A stretch of DNA of 64,000 nucleotides from NCBI RefSeq assembly GCF_014108865.1, contig NZ_CP053928.1, forward strand, positions 124,001 to 188,000, written 5' to 3'. Numbering within the stretch: the stretch's first letter is position 1; each line of letters begins with the position of its first letter. The stretch is from Nocardioides sp. WS12. GTDB lineage: Bacteria > Actinomycetota > Actinomycetes > Propionibacteriales > Nocardioidaceae. The notes beneath the pieces are model-generated. The model was not told where the DNA came from. It did no database searches and saw nothing but the letters and a program-made list of their open reading frames with translations. The position numbers were made by a program, and so were the translations under genes. This document shows, one piece after another, positions 18,195 to 26,688 of this stretch.

Positions 18195-18983
18195 ATGACC
18201 TCTCCCTCAGGCTCGGGTGCGACACGAGTTGCACTGGTCACCGGCGCTGCGCGCGGGATCGGTGCTGCGACGGTGCGCCGGCTGGTGGCCGACGGCTGTC
18301 ACGTCGTCGCCCTCGACTCGTGCGAAGGTCCGCCCCTGGCTCGCCCGGAGGAACTCCAGGCACTGGCCGACGAGCTCGGCGAGTACGTCGTCCCGGTGGT
18401 CGCCGACGTACGCGACCGTGTCGCCCTCGACAGTGCGGTCGCGGACGCCGTTGCCCGCTGGGGCCGGCTGGACGTGGCAGTGGCGGGTGCCGCGGTCGTC
18501 CGCGGCGGCGCTCCCCTGTGGGAGACAACCGATGCTGACCTCGCGGACCTCTGGGACGTCGACGTACGGGGCGTGTGGAACACCGCCGCTGCCGTCGTGC
18601 CCGCGATGCTCGCCGGGCCTGATCCGAGCGGGTGCCGCTTCGTCGCGGTCGCCTCCGCGGCCGGCCACACCGGCCTGTTCCACCTGGCCGGTTACAACGC
18701 CGCCAAGCACGCCGTCGTCGGCCTCGTCCGTGGCCTGGCCGCCGACCTGCAGGGCACCGGCGTCACTGCGTGTGCGGTCTCCCCCGGCTCCACGGACTCA
18801 CCCATGCTCGACGCCACCGCCGCGCTCTACGGCGTCGACCGGGCCGAACTGGTGTCGCACCAGCCGCTCGGCCGGGCGCTGGCTGCTGACGAGATCGCGG
18901 CGACCATCGCGTTCGGCTGCTCTCCCGCCGGTCTGGTGTGGCACGGTGCCGACATCCACGCCGATGGCGGGTTCAACGGCTGA
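18195..18983 (+). CDS. SDR oxidoreductase, possibly mycofactocin-dependent
   Basis: 262 residues. Classical SDR: VALVTGAARGIGAATVRRL at the N-terminus, DVAVAGAAVVRGG (NAG-equivalent altered to AGA), and catalytic YNAAKHAV. The extra segment after the second strand (ALDSCEGPPLARPEELQAL) resembles the insertion seen in mycofactocin-associated SDRs, which keep a tightly bound cofactor. The start ATG lies 6 bases after TAACCT, with no ribosome site, so the mRNA may be leaderless. Divergent from the preceding SDR with 35 bases between starts. Substrate unknown. Confidence 0.85.
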   Translation: MTSPSGSGATRVALVTGAARGIGAATVRRLVADGCHVVALDSCEGPPLARPEELQALADELGEYVVPVVADVRDRVALDSAVADAVARWGRLDVAVAGAAVVRGGAPLWETTDADLADLWDVDVRGVWNTAAAVVPAMLAGPDPSGCRFVAVASAAGHTGLFHLAGYNAAKHAVVGLVRGLAADLQGTGVTACAVSPGSTDSPMLDATAALYGVDRAELVSHQPLGRALAADEIAATIAFGCSPAGLVWHGADIHADGGFNG

Positions 18984-18997
18984 TCACGGTGGTGCCG

Positions 18998-20131
18998 TCA
19001 CGGCGCCTTGCAGGTGGTCGGGGCTGACGGGTTCAACAGGCCGGCGATCCCGTCCAGGGTGCAATGAACGAGAGTTTCGGCCGCGTCCAGCAGTTGATCG
19101 ACCGGCTTCAACGGGGGCCCCGGAACAGGAGCCTCGGGAGTACTGCTCCCGCCACCCGTGCCTCCACCAGAACCGCTGCCCGTGCCGGTGTTCCCACCCG
19201 TGCCGCTCGGCGACACCGGAGCCGGGGCGGCCTTCGCGGCAGCCTTCCGGGCTTGTTTCCTGGACGTCGTCGAGTGCGGCGCGCGGGCGCCGATCGAACC
19301 GTGCGACACCACCGCGACACCGGCCGAGACCGGGAGGGGGCCGCTGTTGGCGTAGGAGTCAGCGATGGCGAGGACCGTCTCGGCGTAGAGGCCGGAGTTG
19401 TTGTACCGGAGGAGTGCCGGGCGGAGTCCAGCGGGCGTCGACAGGTCACCTGTGCCCGAGCACAAGTAGACCGCCGCGGCGAGGGCTGCGTCATCGATGT
19501 CTTGCGGATTGCGCTGCCCATCGCCGTCAGCATCCACCCCGACCACCCCCCAGGTGCTCGGAATGAACTGCATGGGGCCGACGGCTCGGTCGAACGACTT
19601 GTCGCCGTCGTACCGCCCGCCGTCGGTGTCCGAGATCTGTGCGGTCGATCGGGAGCCGTCGAGCCGGACGCCGATGATGCCCGGCTTCGCGACGCCATCG
19701 TCCTGGAGCACGCTGTTCCCCGTGCTGGCGTGGTCCGACTCGACCTTGCCGATCGCGGCGAGGACCGGCCATGCGATGCCACAGGACTCGTCCGCAGCGG
19801 CCATCACCGTGGCCGCTCGCTGGTACGACGCCAACGCCACGGCAGGGATCTGGGACGACGTCGCAGCGACGGTCGCGATCCGGACCGGGCGCTCCACGAC
19901 CCGGCTGTCCGAGCTCAGGCTCGCGGGTACGTCGACAGACTGGTCGGGCACGGCTACTGCAGGCAGTGCTTCGTCACGCTCGGCGGCCAGTGGCACAACG
20001 CCGGCACCTGCGCCGGCGACGCTCAGGGTCCAGGCCAGGGACAGCGCGCCCAGAGGGACCAGCGCGACGAGGCGCCGCGAGGGGCGGGCGCGGCCCGCAC
20101 CACGGACGATGACGTCAGGCTGGGGAATCAT
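18998..20131 (-). CDS. Secreted lytic transglycosylase (SLT fold)
   Basis: 377 residues. An N-terminal basic region and hydrophobic signal/anchor (LVALVPLGALSLAWTLSVAG) precede a transglycosylase domain. The catalytic glutamate lies in LAAIGKVESDH, followed by DRAVGPMQFIPSTWGVVGVD and LAAAVYLCSG, as in MltB/SLT70-like enzymes of actinobacteria. It cleaves peptidoglycan glycan strands. The C-terminal tail is basic, then Gly/Ser/Thr-rich (roughly 290-345), likely a flexible wall-spanning linker. Starts with ATG at 20131. Confidence 0.9.
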   Translation of the reverse strand: MIPQPDVIVRGAGRARPSRRLVALVPLGALSLAWTLSVAGAGAGVVPLAAERDEALPAVAVPDQSVDVPASLSSDSRVVERPVRIATVAATSSQIPAVALASYQRAATVMAAADESCGIAWPVLAAIGKVESDHASTGNSVLQDDGVAKPGIIGVRLDGSRSTAQISDTDGGRYDGDKSFDRAVGPMQFIPSTWGVVGVDADGDGQRNPQDIDDAALAAAVYLCSGTGDLSTPAGLRPALLRYNNSGLYAETVLAIADSYANSGPLPVSAGVAVVSHGSIGARAPHSTTSRKQARKAAAKAAPAPVSPSGTGGNTGTGSGSGGGTGGGSSTPEAPVPGPPLKPVDQLLDAAETLVHCTLDGIAGLLNPSAPTTCKAP

Positions 20132-20213
20132 GCTCCGACGCTAGGTCGTACGACGGGCCTCCCACATCCGGCGTGGAGGGGAGATCCATCCCCCGTTCGG
20201 CACAGACGAGCGT

Positions 20214-20870
20214 TCAGATGTCGGTGATGCGGACCCCGGCGTGCGCCTTGTAGCGCTTGTTGATCGCGATCAGGTTCGCGGTCAGCGCCTCGACCTGGTG
20301 GGCGTTGCGCAGACGGCCACCGAACACGCCGCGAACGCCGGGCAGCAGGGCCGACAGCTCGATGACGACGTCGACCGCTTCGCGGTCGTCGCCGAGGACG
20401 AGCACATCGGTGTCCAGGCTCTCCACCGTCGTGTCCTCGAGGAGGGCGGCACTCAGGTGATGGAAGGCGCCGACCACACGGCTGTCGGGCAGCAGCGCCT
20501 TGGCCTGTTCTGCGGCCGACCCCTCGAGCACCTGCAACGCGTACGGACCCTGCTTGTCGAAGCCCAGCGGGTTGACACAGTCGATGACGATCTTGCCTGC
20601 CAGCTCGGGACGCAGCTCGGTGAGCAGCTGGGCGTGACCGTCCCAAGGCACGGCGACGATCACGATGTCGGCAGCTCTCGCTGCAGCGCGGTTGTCGATG
20701 CCGACGACACCGACCCCGTCCTCGCGCATCTCCTTGGCGACGACCTCGGCACGGCCGGCGTCGCGGCTGCCGATCACGACCTTCGCACCACCGATCGCGA
20801 GTCGCCGGGCGAGGCTACGGCCCTGGGGCCCGGTGCCTCCGAGGACAGCGAGAACGGTTTCGGGAGTCAT
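20214..20870 (-). CDS. npdG: F420:NADPH oxidoreductase
   Basis: 218 residues. Transfers hydride between NADPH and coenzyme F420, supplying F420H2 to LLM-class enzymes such as the one at 37.3-38.2 kb. The Rossmann motif AVLGGTGPQGRSLARRLA has the GGTGxQG form typical of Fno/NpdG. VIGSRDAGRAE reads the NADP phosphate, and DCVNPLG and FHHLSAA follow as in the family. The last gene of the leftward group starting at 25717, it nonetheless has a perfect palindrome AATGGTC-G-GACCATT 19 bases upstream of its start, so it may have its own promoter. Confidence 0.93.
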   Translation of the reverse strand: MTPETVLAVLGGTGPQGRSLARRLAIGGAKVVIGSRDAGRAEVVAKEMREDGVGVVGIDNRAAARAADIVIVAVPWDGHAQLLTELRPELAGKIVIDCVNPLGFDKQGPYALQVLEGSAAEQAKALLPDSRVVGAFHHLSAALLEDTTVESLDTDVLVLGDDREAVDVVIELSALLPGVRGVFGGRLRNAHQVEALTANLIAINKRYKAHAGVRITDI

Positions 20871-20888
20871 GGCCCCAGTTTACGACAG

Positions 20889-20903
20889 AATGGTCGGACC
20901 ATT
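20889..20903. promoter_or_regulatory. Perfect palindromic operator AATGGTCGGACCATT (site a)
   Basis: A 15-base perfect palindrome just upstream of npdG and beyond the end of the acyl-CoA synthetase gene. The core TGGTC-N-GACCA equals the recognition pattern of FadR-type GntR regulators. Related copies are at 25827, 38233, 41147, 59912 and 60033. Confidence 0.65.
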
Positions 20904-20916
20904 TGAGTGACAACGG

Positions 20917-22632
20917 TCACGAGGCGCTGGCACCGCCGTTCTTGAGCTCGGGGAAGTCCTCGTCACGCCACTCCTGGGCCATCCGCGCGGTGGCGTGACC
21001 CGCCTCGCGCTCCCGCAGCTCGACGCGGCGGATCTTGCCGGAGATCGTCTTCGGCAACTCGAAGAACTCCACCCGCCGCACCCGCAGGTAGGGCGCCAGG
21101 CCCTCACGGGCGTGACGCAGGATCGCCAACGCCGTCTCACGGGTGGGCTCGTGCCCGGGCGCCAGGGCGATGTAGGCCTTCGGCACGGCCAGCCGGACCG
21201 GGTCGGGCGCCGGTACGACGGCCGCCTCGGCGACCGCGGGGTGCTCGATCAACACGCTCTCGAGCTCGAACGGGGAGATCTTGTAGTCCGACGCCTTGAA
21301 CACGTCGTCGGTCCGCCCGATGTAGGTGATGTAGCCGTCCTCGTCGCGGGCCGCGACGTCGCCCGTGTGATAGAAGCCGCCGGCCATCGCATCGGCGTTC
21401 CGCTCCTCGTCGCCCTGGTAGCCGGTCATCAGCGCGAGCGGTGATGCCGCGAGGTCCAGGCAGATCTCGCCCTCGCCCACACCCTCCACGAGCTCACCGC
21501 TGACGGGATCGACCAGCACGCTGGGGATCCCGGGCAATGGGCGCCCCATCGAGCCGGGCTTGACCAGCGCACCCGGGGTGTTGCCGATCTGGCAGGTGGT
21601 CTCGGTCTGGCCAAAGCCGTCGCGGATGGTGAGGCCCCAGTGCCTGTCGACCTGTGCGATGACCTCGGGGTTGAGCGGCTCGCCCGCCCCGACCAGCTCG
21701 CGCAGCGCAGCCGGCTTGGTGCCGAGCTCGGCGTTGATGAGCATCCGCCAGACCGTCGGCGGGGCACAGAAGGATGTCACCCGCTCGCTGTCCAGTCGCC
21801 CGAGCAGGGAGCCGGCCTCGAAGCGCTGGTAGTCGTAGACGACGATCGTCGCTTCCGCGTTCCACGGGGCGAAGAAGCAGGACCAGGCGTGCTTCGCCCA
21901 GCCGGGCGAAGAGATGTTGAGGTGGACGTCGCCGGGGCGCAGGCCGATCCAGTACATCGTCGACAGGTGGCCCACCGGGTACGACGCCTGGGTGTGCTGC
22001 ACGAGCTTGGGTCGTGACGTCGTACCGCTGGTGAAGTAGAGGAGCAGTGCGTCCTCCGGTGCTGTGCCCGGGTGCTCCACGGCGGCGCCCGTCCCGACCG
22101 CGGCGTCCGAAATCGGCAGCCATCCGGCACGCTCGCCGACCACGACGCGGAGGTAGTCGCCGGGGACCCCGTCGAACTTCGCGGCGTCGCCGGGATTGCA
22201 GACCACTGCCCGTGCAGCGGTGCGTTCCATCCGGTCACACAGATCGGCCGGCCCTGCCGCCATCGCGGTCGGCACCACCACGGCGCCGAGCTTGATGACG
22301 CCCAGCATGACCTCCCACAGCTCGACCTGGTTGCCGAGCATCACCAGCACCGGATCGCCCTTGCGGACTCCGTACGAGGCGAGCCAGTGGGCCACCCGGT
22401 TGGACCGGGTGACCATGTCGTCGAAGGACACCGACGTGCGCGAGCCGTCCTCGGAGAGCACCACCAGGGCGTCCCGGTCCGCTCCACGGGCGATGATGTC
22501 GAACCAGTCGTGCGCCCAGTTCCATTGCGGACCGACGTCCGGGAAGGTGAAGCCGGCCACGGCCCCTTCGTGGTCGCCGCGCCAGGCCAGCAGCTGGTCG
22601 CGGGCCTCGCGGAAGCGGGAGGTCGACGTCAT
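20917..22632 (-). CDS. Acyl-CoA synthetase (AMP-forming), medium-chain/acetyl-CoA synthetase-like
   Basis: 571 residues. Activates a carboxylic acid with ATP and CoA. AMP-binding motif LLYFTSGTTSRPKLVQHT (about 200), IRDGFGQTETTC, the hinge YHTGDVAARDEDGYITYIGRTDDVFKASDYKI (read in pieces) and C-terminal catalytic lysine in PKTISGKIRRVELR. It resembles the medium-chain acyl-CoA synthetase group. It follows the C-C hydrolase by 7 bases, so it may activate the acid released by that hydrolase. Exact substrate unknown. Confidence 0.93.
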   Translation of the reverse strand: MTSTSRFREARDQLLAWRGDHEGAVAGFTFPDVGPQWNWAHDWFDIIARGADRDALVVLSEDGSRTSVSFDDMVTRSNRVAHWLASYGVRKGDPVLVMLGNQVELWEVMLGVIKLGAVVVPTAMAAGPADLCDRMERTAARAVVCNPGDAAKFDGVPGDYLRVVVGERAGWLPISDAAVGTGAAVEHPGTAPEDALLLYFTSGTTSRPKLVQHTQASYPVGHLSTMYWIGLRPGDVHLNISSPGWAKHAWSCFFAPWNAEATIVVYDYQRFEAGSLLGRLDSERVTSFCAPPTVWRMLINAELGTKPAALRELVGAGEPLNPEVIAQVDRHWGLTIRDGFGQTETTCQIGNTPGALVKPGSMGRPLPGIPSVLVDPVSGELVEGVGEGEICLDLAASPLALMTGYQGDEERNADAMAGGFYHTGDVAARDEDGYITYIGRTDDVFKASDYKISPFELESVLIEHPAVAEAAVVPAPDPVRLAVPKAYIALAPGHEPTRETALAILRHAREGLAPYLRVRRVEFFELPKTISGKIRRVELREREAGHATARMAQEWRDEDFPELKNGGASAS

Positions 22633-22639
22633 CGCCGGT

Positions 22640-23506
22640 TCACGCCCCCAGACCGAGGAATTGGCCGATCACGTCGTTGAAGTCGCCGGCCCGCTCGATC
22701 TGCGTCCAATGGCCGCAGCGCGCGAAGACATGCAGGTCGGCGTCGGGCAGCAGGCGCAGCATGTTCAGGGCGATGTCGACGGGGACGATGTTGTCCTCGC
22801 GACCGTGCACCAGCAGGCTCGGCCGCGTGACGGCACGGACCTGCTCCTCGGTGATGGCAAGCTCGCTGCCGGCGTGGTCCGGGTGGAAGAACATCAGCTG
22901 GTACGCCTCGTGCGCACCCGGTGCGGCACTGGCCTCGTACCGGATCTGCACGAGCTCGTCGCTGATCAGCGACGGGTCCACGGCGAAGTGGCCGCGGAGC
23001 AGGTCGCGCATGTTGTCGGACGACGGCTCGTACGCCCGCAGCGCCTTGAGGCCGTCGGTGAGCGTCATGCCGACGCCGGGCGAGCCCATCAGGACCAGCT
23101 TGCCCAGACGTTCCTGGTCGTCCTCGGCCATCTGCAGCGCGATCCGGCCGCCCAGCGAGTTGCCGACGATCGAGACCTTGTCGATCCCGAGCGCGTCGAG
23201 GAAGCCCCAGACATGGTCTGTCCAGGTACGCAGGGAGTACCGCACATCGGCGGGCCGCTCCGTGTGGCCGAACCCGACGATGTCGAGCGCCAGGGCGCGG
23301 GCGCGCTCCGCGACGACGGGCAACGCGTGCTGCCAGTTGGCCCACGCGGAGACGCCCGGACCGGAACCGTGCAGGAAAAGGACCGGCGTGCCCTCTCCGA
23401 GGTCGTGATAGTGCGTGGACGTCCCGCGGACGTCGATGAAGTCGCCGCGCGCCGCGTCGGAGGCCGGGGCTGCTGAAGTCGAGGATGTCCTGGATGTCGT
23501 GGTCAC
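22640..23506 (-). CDS. Alpha/beta hydrolase, meta-cleavage product (C-C bond) hydrolase-like
   Basis: 288 residues. Family of MhpC, BphD, HsaD and CmtE, which split vinylogous 1,5-diketones made by extradiol ring cleavage. Signature HGSGPGVSAWANWQ (about 46-59), nucleophile S117 in VGNSLGGRIA, Asp in VHGREDNIVPVD and His in CGHWTQIE are all present. The start GTG at 23506 lies 7 bases after TAGCGT, which suggests a leaderless transcript; GTG 23524 is an alternative. Lies in the aromatic-degradation cluster between a flavin monooxygenase and an acyl-CoA synthetase. Confidence 0.9.
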   Translation of the reverse strand: MTTTSRTSSTSAAPASDAARGDFIDVRGTSTHYHDLGEGTPVLFLHGSGPGVSAWANWQHALPVVAERARALALDIVGFGHTERPADVRYSLRTWTDHVWGFLDALGIDKVSIVGNSLGGRIALQMAEDDQERLGKLVLMGSPGVGMTLTDGLKALRAYEPSSDNMRDLLRGHFAVDPSLISDELVQIRYEASAAPGAHEAYQLMFFHPDHAGSELAITEEQVRAVTRPSLLVHGREDNIVPVDIALNMLRLLPDADLHVFARCGHWTQIERAGDFNDVIGQFLGLGA

Positions 23507-23558
23507 AAGACCGACGCTAGGCACGGCCGGAGGCCGTCACAACGAGCGGTTCCAGCGA

Positions 23559-24692
23559 CTAGAAAGGCGGCGCTACCAGCCCGACGGATGCCTGCCGGAA
23601 CGCGTCCAATTCGACCTCGAGGCGCCGTGGATCACGGATCTGGGCGACCAGGTTCCGGCGACCGAGGCTCGCCGGAGCCGCGTCGTCGAGGAAGTGGCGG
23701 CGACGACTCTCTGCCCACCGACCGACGGCGTCGTCAGGGTCGCCGTGCACGGCGTCCGTCAGCACCGGGGCCAGGGAGGCGGCATCGCACCAGCCCGACA
23801 GCGAGGTGTGACCGGTCATCGGATGGGTGACGTGGGCGGCGTCGCCGACCAGCACCACCCGTCCCGAGCGGTACGACGTCGCACTCCGTTGGTGCATCCG
23901 GGCCGCGAACCAGTCGAGCACCTCTGGCCGCACCCCGGTCACTTCCTCCAGCACCTCCACGACGCGCTGCTCGGCAGCGGCCTCGTCGTGCGAGAGCGAC
24001 TCCTGGAAGAGGTAGCGCCAGAGGTGGCGTCCCGCCCGCTCCACGACCGCGCCGTGGTGGCCGTCGACCTGGAACGTGGTGTCGGGGTAGCCCAGGGCAC
24101 CGAAGTCGTGGTGCACCAGCGCGACGACGCAGCGCTCGGTCCACGTCGTCCCTTCGAACGCGAGGCCGGCATGGCGTCGTACGGCACTGGCCGGACCGTC
24201 GGCTCCCACGACCCAGCGCGCACGCAGTGACTGCGGACCGGCAGCGCCCCCGTCCAGGACGAGGTCGACGGTCTCCTCGTGCTGACGCAGGATCTCGAGG
24301 TGGACGTCCTCGACGATCGCGGTGTTCGGCAGGGCGAGCAGCGCTGCCCGCAGGATCCCGCGCAGCGTGGCGGGCTCCAGACGGAGGTTGAACGGCAGCC
24401 GCACCTCGGGGCCGAGCTCGCGGACGTCGTACACATGACGCTCACCGGTGGCCAGGACATGGAGTCCCCAGTGCGCGGTCGCCTCACCGGCGAGCAGCGC
24501 GTCGTCGAGGACACCGAGCCCCTCGAGCACGGGGAGCACCGACCAGTGGTGCACGGCAGTCCAGGGCAATCGCGGCGCTGGCACGGTGTCGAGCACCGTG
24601 ACGTGCACCCCGGAACGGGCGAGCCCGAGTGCCGTCGCGAGACCGGCGAGGCTGGCCCCGACGACCGCGACCTCCGTCGTCCGCGACGTCAC
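23559..24692 (-). CDS. FAD-dependent aromatic monooxygenase-like protein
   Basis: 377 residues, single-component flavin hydroxylase group. FAD motif EVAVVGASLAGLATALGLAR at the N-terminus, the central RARWVVGADGPASAVRR (DG motif) and SGRVVLVGDAAHVTHPMTGH (GD motif) are in the expected order. The start GTG overlaps the stop of the amidohydrolase (GTGA), so translation is coupled. It may hydroxylate an aromatic ring ahead of ring cleavage, but the substrate is unknown. Confidence 0.88.
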   Translation of the reverse strand: MTSRTTEVAVVGASLAGLATALGLARSGVHVTVLDTVPAPRLPWTAVHHWSVLPVLEGLGVLDDALLAGEATAHWGLHVLATGERHVYDVRELGPEVRLPFNLRLEPATLRGILRAALLALPNTAIVEDVHLEILRQHEETVDLVLDGGAAGPQSLRARWVVGADGPASAVRRHAGLAFEGTTWTERCVVALVHHDFGALGYPDTTFQVDGHHGAVVERAGRHLWRYLFQESLSHDEAAAEQRVVEVLEEVTGVRPEVLDWFAARMHQRSATSYRSGRVVLVGDAAHVTHPMTGHTSLSGWCDAASLAPVLTDAVHGDPDDAVGRWAESRRRHFLDDAAPASLGRRNLVAQIRDPRRLEVELDAFRQASVGLVAPPF

Positions 24693-25717
24693 GCCGGCAC
24701 CGCGGACCGGCGGAGCAGGTCCAGGCCGTTCGTGCGGAACACCCGCTGGGCGCCACCGGTCCCGAGAGCTCCGTCGACTTCCGCGCCGGCGAGCATGCTC
24801 CGCGCTTCCCCGGTGAGATCGGGGAAGAAGGGGTGGTCGGTGCCGAGCACGATGCGATCGGCACCGAACCGGTGCACGAGGAGCCGCAGGTGCTCGGGGT
24901 CGAGAACCAGGCTGTCGACGTACAACGACCGGACGCGTTCGTCGATCGCGCCGGGCGAACGACCCTGGAGCAGCTCGGCGCCCAAACGCAGCCTGGGATA
25001 GGACCACGCGAACCCGCCGCAGCCGTGCGCAAGCACGACGCGAAGTCCGGTGAAGCGTTCCAGGACGCCACCGAACACCAGCGCCCCCGCCGCGAGGGCC
25101 GTGTCGGTGTGCATGCCGAGGCCGAAGTCGTAGGGCTGGCCGGAACGCCGGATCGTCCCGGACCCTCCGTCGGAGGGGTGCACGAAGACAACCGCACCGA
25201 GCGCCTCGGCAGCCTCGAAGAACGGCAGCAACTGCGGATCGTCGAGCTCGAGGCCCGCAACCCGAGCGCCGATCTCGACGCCGACGAGCGGCGCCGACCC
25301 ACCCATCACGTCCTCCAGTACGGCGACCGCTCGGTCCGCGTGCGGCAGCGGCACCGTGCCCAGCCCGGCGAGACGACCGCCGCTCGCGGCGACGGCGTGG
25401 GCGATGGAGGCATTCGTGGCCACGGCGTACTCCGTCGCGGCGCCGGCATCGTCGACGTACGGGAAGGTGACGGGAACCGGCGAGATCACCTGGACCTCAA
25501 CGCCCGCAGCGTCGAGGTCCCGCAGCCGCGCGTCGACATCCCACAGCGAGGGACGGACGTCGCGGAACGGGCGGTCTCCGATGAGGATCCGGCCTCGTTC
25601 ACCGGAGTCGACCACCAACCGCGGCCAGTCGCCGGGCTCCTCGGAGGCGGCGAACACGTCGGTGCCCATCCAGTGGGCGTGCAGGTCCACGCCCCCGGTG
25701 AGCTCGCCCGCGTCCAT
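24689..25717 (-). CDS. Amidohydrolase, ACMSD-type (candidate decarboxylase)
   Basis: 342 residues. Amidohydrolase-2 family, which includes aminocarboxymuconate-semialdehyde and resorcylate decarboxylases. Metal ligands show as DLHAHW near residues 11-16, VFVHPSDG in the middle, LAHGCGGFAW and the late LGTDHPFF. It heads the leftward unit of monooxygenase, C-C hydrolase and acyl-CoA synthetase. A decarboxylase between extradiol cleavage and C-C hydrolysis is the logic used for carboxylated catechols, so that role is inferred. A GTTCCGG-type palindrome lies 42 bases upstream. Confidence 0.88.
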   Translation of the reverse strand: MDAGELTGGVDLHAHWMGTDVFAASEEPGDWPRLVVDSGERGRILIGDRPFRDVRPSLWDVDARLRDLDAAGVEVQVISPVPVTFPYVDDAGAATEYAVATNASIAHAVAASGGRLAGLGTVPLPHADRAVAVLEDVMGGSAPLVGVEIGARVAGLELDDPQLLPFFEAAEALGAVVFVHPSDGGSGTIRRSGQPYDFGLGMHTDTALAAGALVFGGVLERFTGLRVVLAHGCGGFAWSYPRLRLGAELLQGRSPGAIDERVRSLYVDSLVLDPEHLRLLVHRFGADRIVLGTDHPFFPDLTGEARSMLAGAEVDGALGTGGAQRVFRTNGLDLLRRSAVPA

Positions 25718-25758
25718 CCGGACACGGTGCCTGTTGGCGACCGATTCGGCAGGAGGGA

Positions 25759-25775
25759 TTTCCGGCCGCCGGAAC
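25759..25775. promoter_or_regulatory. Palindromic operator TTTCCGG-CCG-CCGGAAC (copy 1 of 3)
   Basis: Two 7-base arms around a 3-base centre, one mismatch from the perfect copies at 29420 and 32936. It lies between the amidohydrolase (minus, starts 25717) and the IclR gene (plus, starts 25854). It is likely the site of a cluster-specific regulator, with the adjacent IclR protein the prime candidate. Confidence 0.65.
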
Positions 25776-25826
25776 GACGGGCTCCCGAAATCGCCGGGCC
25801 GGACGTAGAGTGACGGGCATCACGGC

Positions 25827-25841
25827 AAATGGTTGGACCAA
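25827..25841. promoter_or_regulatory. Operator AAATGGTTGGACCAA (site b)
   Basis: A near-palindrome directly against the ribosome site of the IclR gene. Its 15 bases are identical to 59912-59926 in front of the LuxR pair. Binding here would block IclR expression. Confidence 0.6.
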
Positions 25842-25853
25842 GGGGGTGGGCCC

Positions 25854-26687
25854 GTGACCCAACAGCTGATGTCCGAGTCCGAACAGGAAGCACAGGCAGG
25901 CCAGGCGGCCCCGTCCGCCGAGCCACCGAGCATCCTCACGAAGGCCTTCGACCTGCTGCGTGCCTTCAACCCGCACGAGCGGGTGATGACGCTGAGCGAG
26001 CTCGCGCGCGCCGCGGCGCTGCCCAAGTCCACGGTCCACCGCCTGCTCGCACGACTGGTCGAACTGGGTGCTGTCGAACACCACCGCTCCGGTTACAAGA
26101 TCGGCCTGGGCTTGCTCCAGCTCGGTGCCGGCACCCCCGCCGGCTACATGCGCGACCTCGGCATGCCGCACCTGGGCCAGTTGCACCGCTGGAGCTCGGC
26201 GACGGTCCACTTCGCCGTGCTGCGGCAGTTCGACGTCGTCTACCTGGAGAAGCTCTCCACGCGTGACTCCCCGGCGTCCATCACCAGCATCGGCGGCCGG
26301 CTTCCCGCCAACTGCACGGCGATCGGCAAGGCCCTGCTGGCCCATGAGAACTTCGACGACCTCGCCAACTTCCTGCCCAACCCGCTCCCGGGCATGACCA
26401 CCCGGTCGATCACCGCGGTGGACCCCCTGATCGCCGAGCTCCGCAAGGTCCGCGACGCGGGCATCGCCCGCGAGGAAGGTGAGGCCCAGCCCGGGCTGAG
26501 CTGCATCGCCGCGCCGGTCCTGCTCAACGGCTTCGCCATCGGCGCCGTGTCCCTCGGCTTCGAGACCGGCACCGAGCTGCGCCCGCAGGCCGAGCGCGCC
26601 CTGACCATGACCGTCCGTCGCATCGCAGAAGACGTCGACAACGGACTGGCCGAGGGTCGCGAGCACTGGTTCCCACGCGAGATCTGA
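25854..26687 (+). CDS. IclR-family transcriptional regulator
   Basis: 277 residues. The start GTG at 25854 is behind AGGGGGTGG. After about 25 acidic residues comes the IclR winged helix (ILTKAFDLLRAFNPHERVMTLSELARAAALPKSTVHRLLARLVE, read in pieces) and the C-terminal effector-binding GAF-like domain (GRLPANCTAIGKALLAH ... GLSCIAAPVLLNGFAIGAVSLG). IclR regulators often control aromatic degradation and sense pathway intermediates. It sits inside the cluster, opposite the amidohydrolase operon. It ends one base from the convergent LigB-type gene. Confidence 0.93.
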   Translation: MTQQLMSESEQEAQAGQAAPSAEPPSILTKAFDLLRAFNPHERVMTLSELARAAALPKSTVHRLLARLVELGAVEHHRSGYKIGLGLLQLGAGTPAGYMRDLGMPHLGQLHRWSSATVHFAVLRQFDVVYLEKLSTRDSPASITSIGGRLPANCTAIGKALLAHENFDDLANFLPNPLPGMTTRSITAVDPLIAELRKVRDAGIAREEGEAQPGLSCIAAPVLLNGFAIGAVSLGFETGTELRPQAERALTMTVRRIAEDVDNGLAEGREHWFPREI

Positions 26688-26688
26688 C

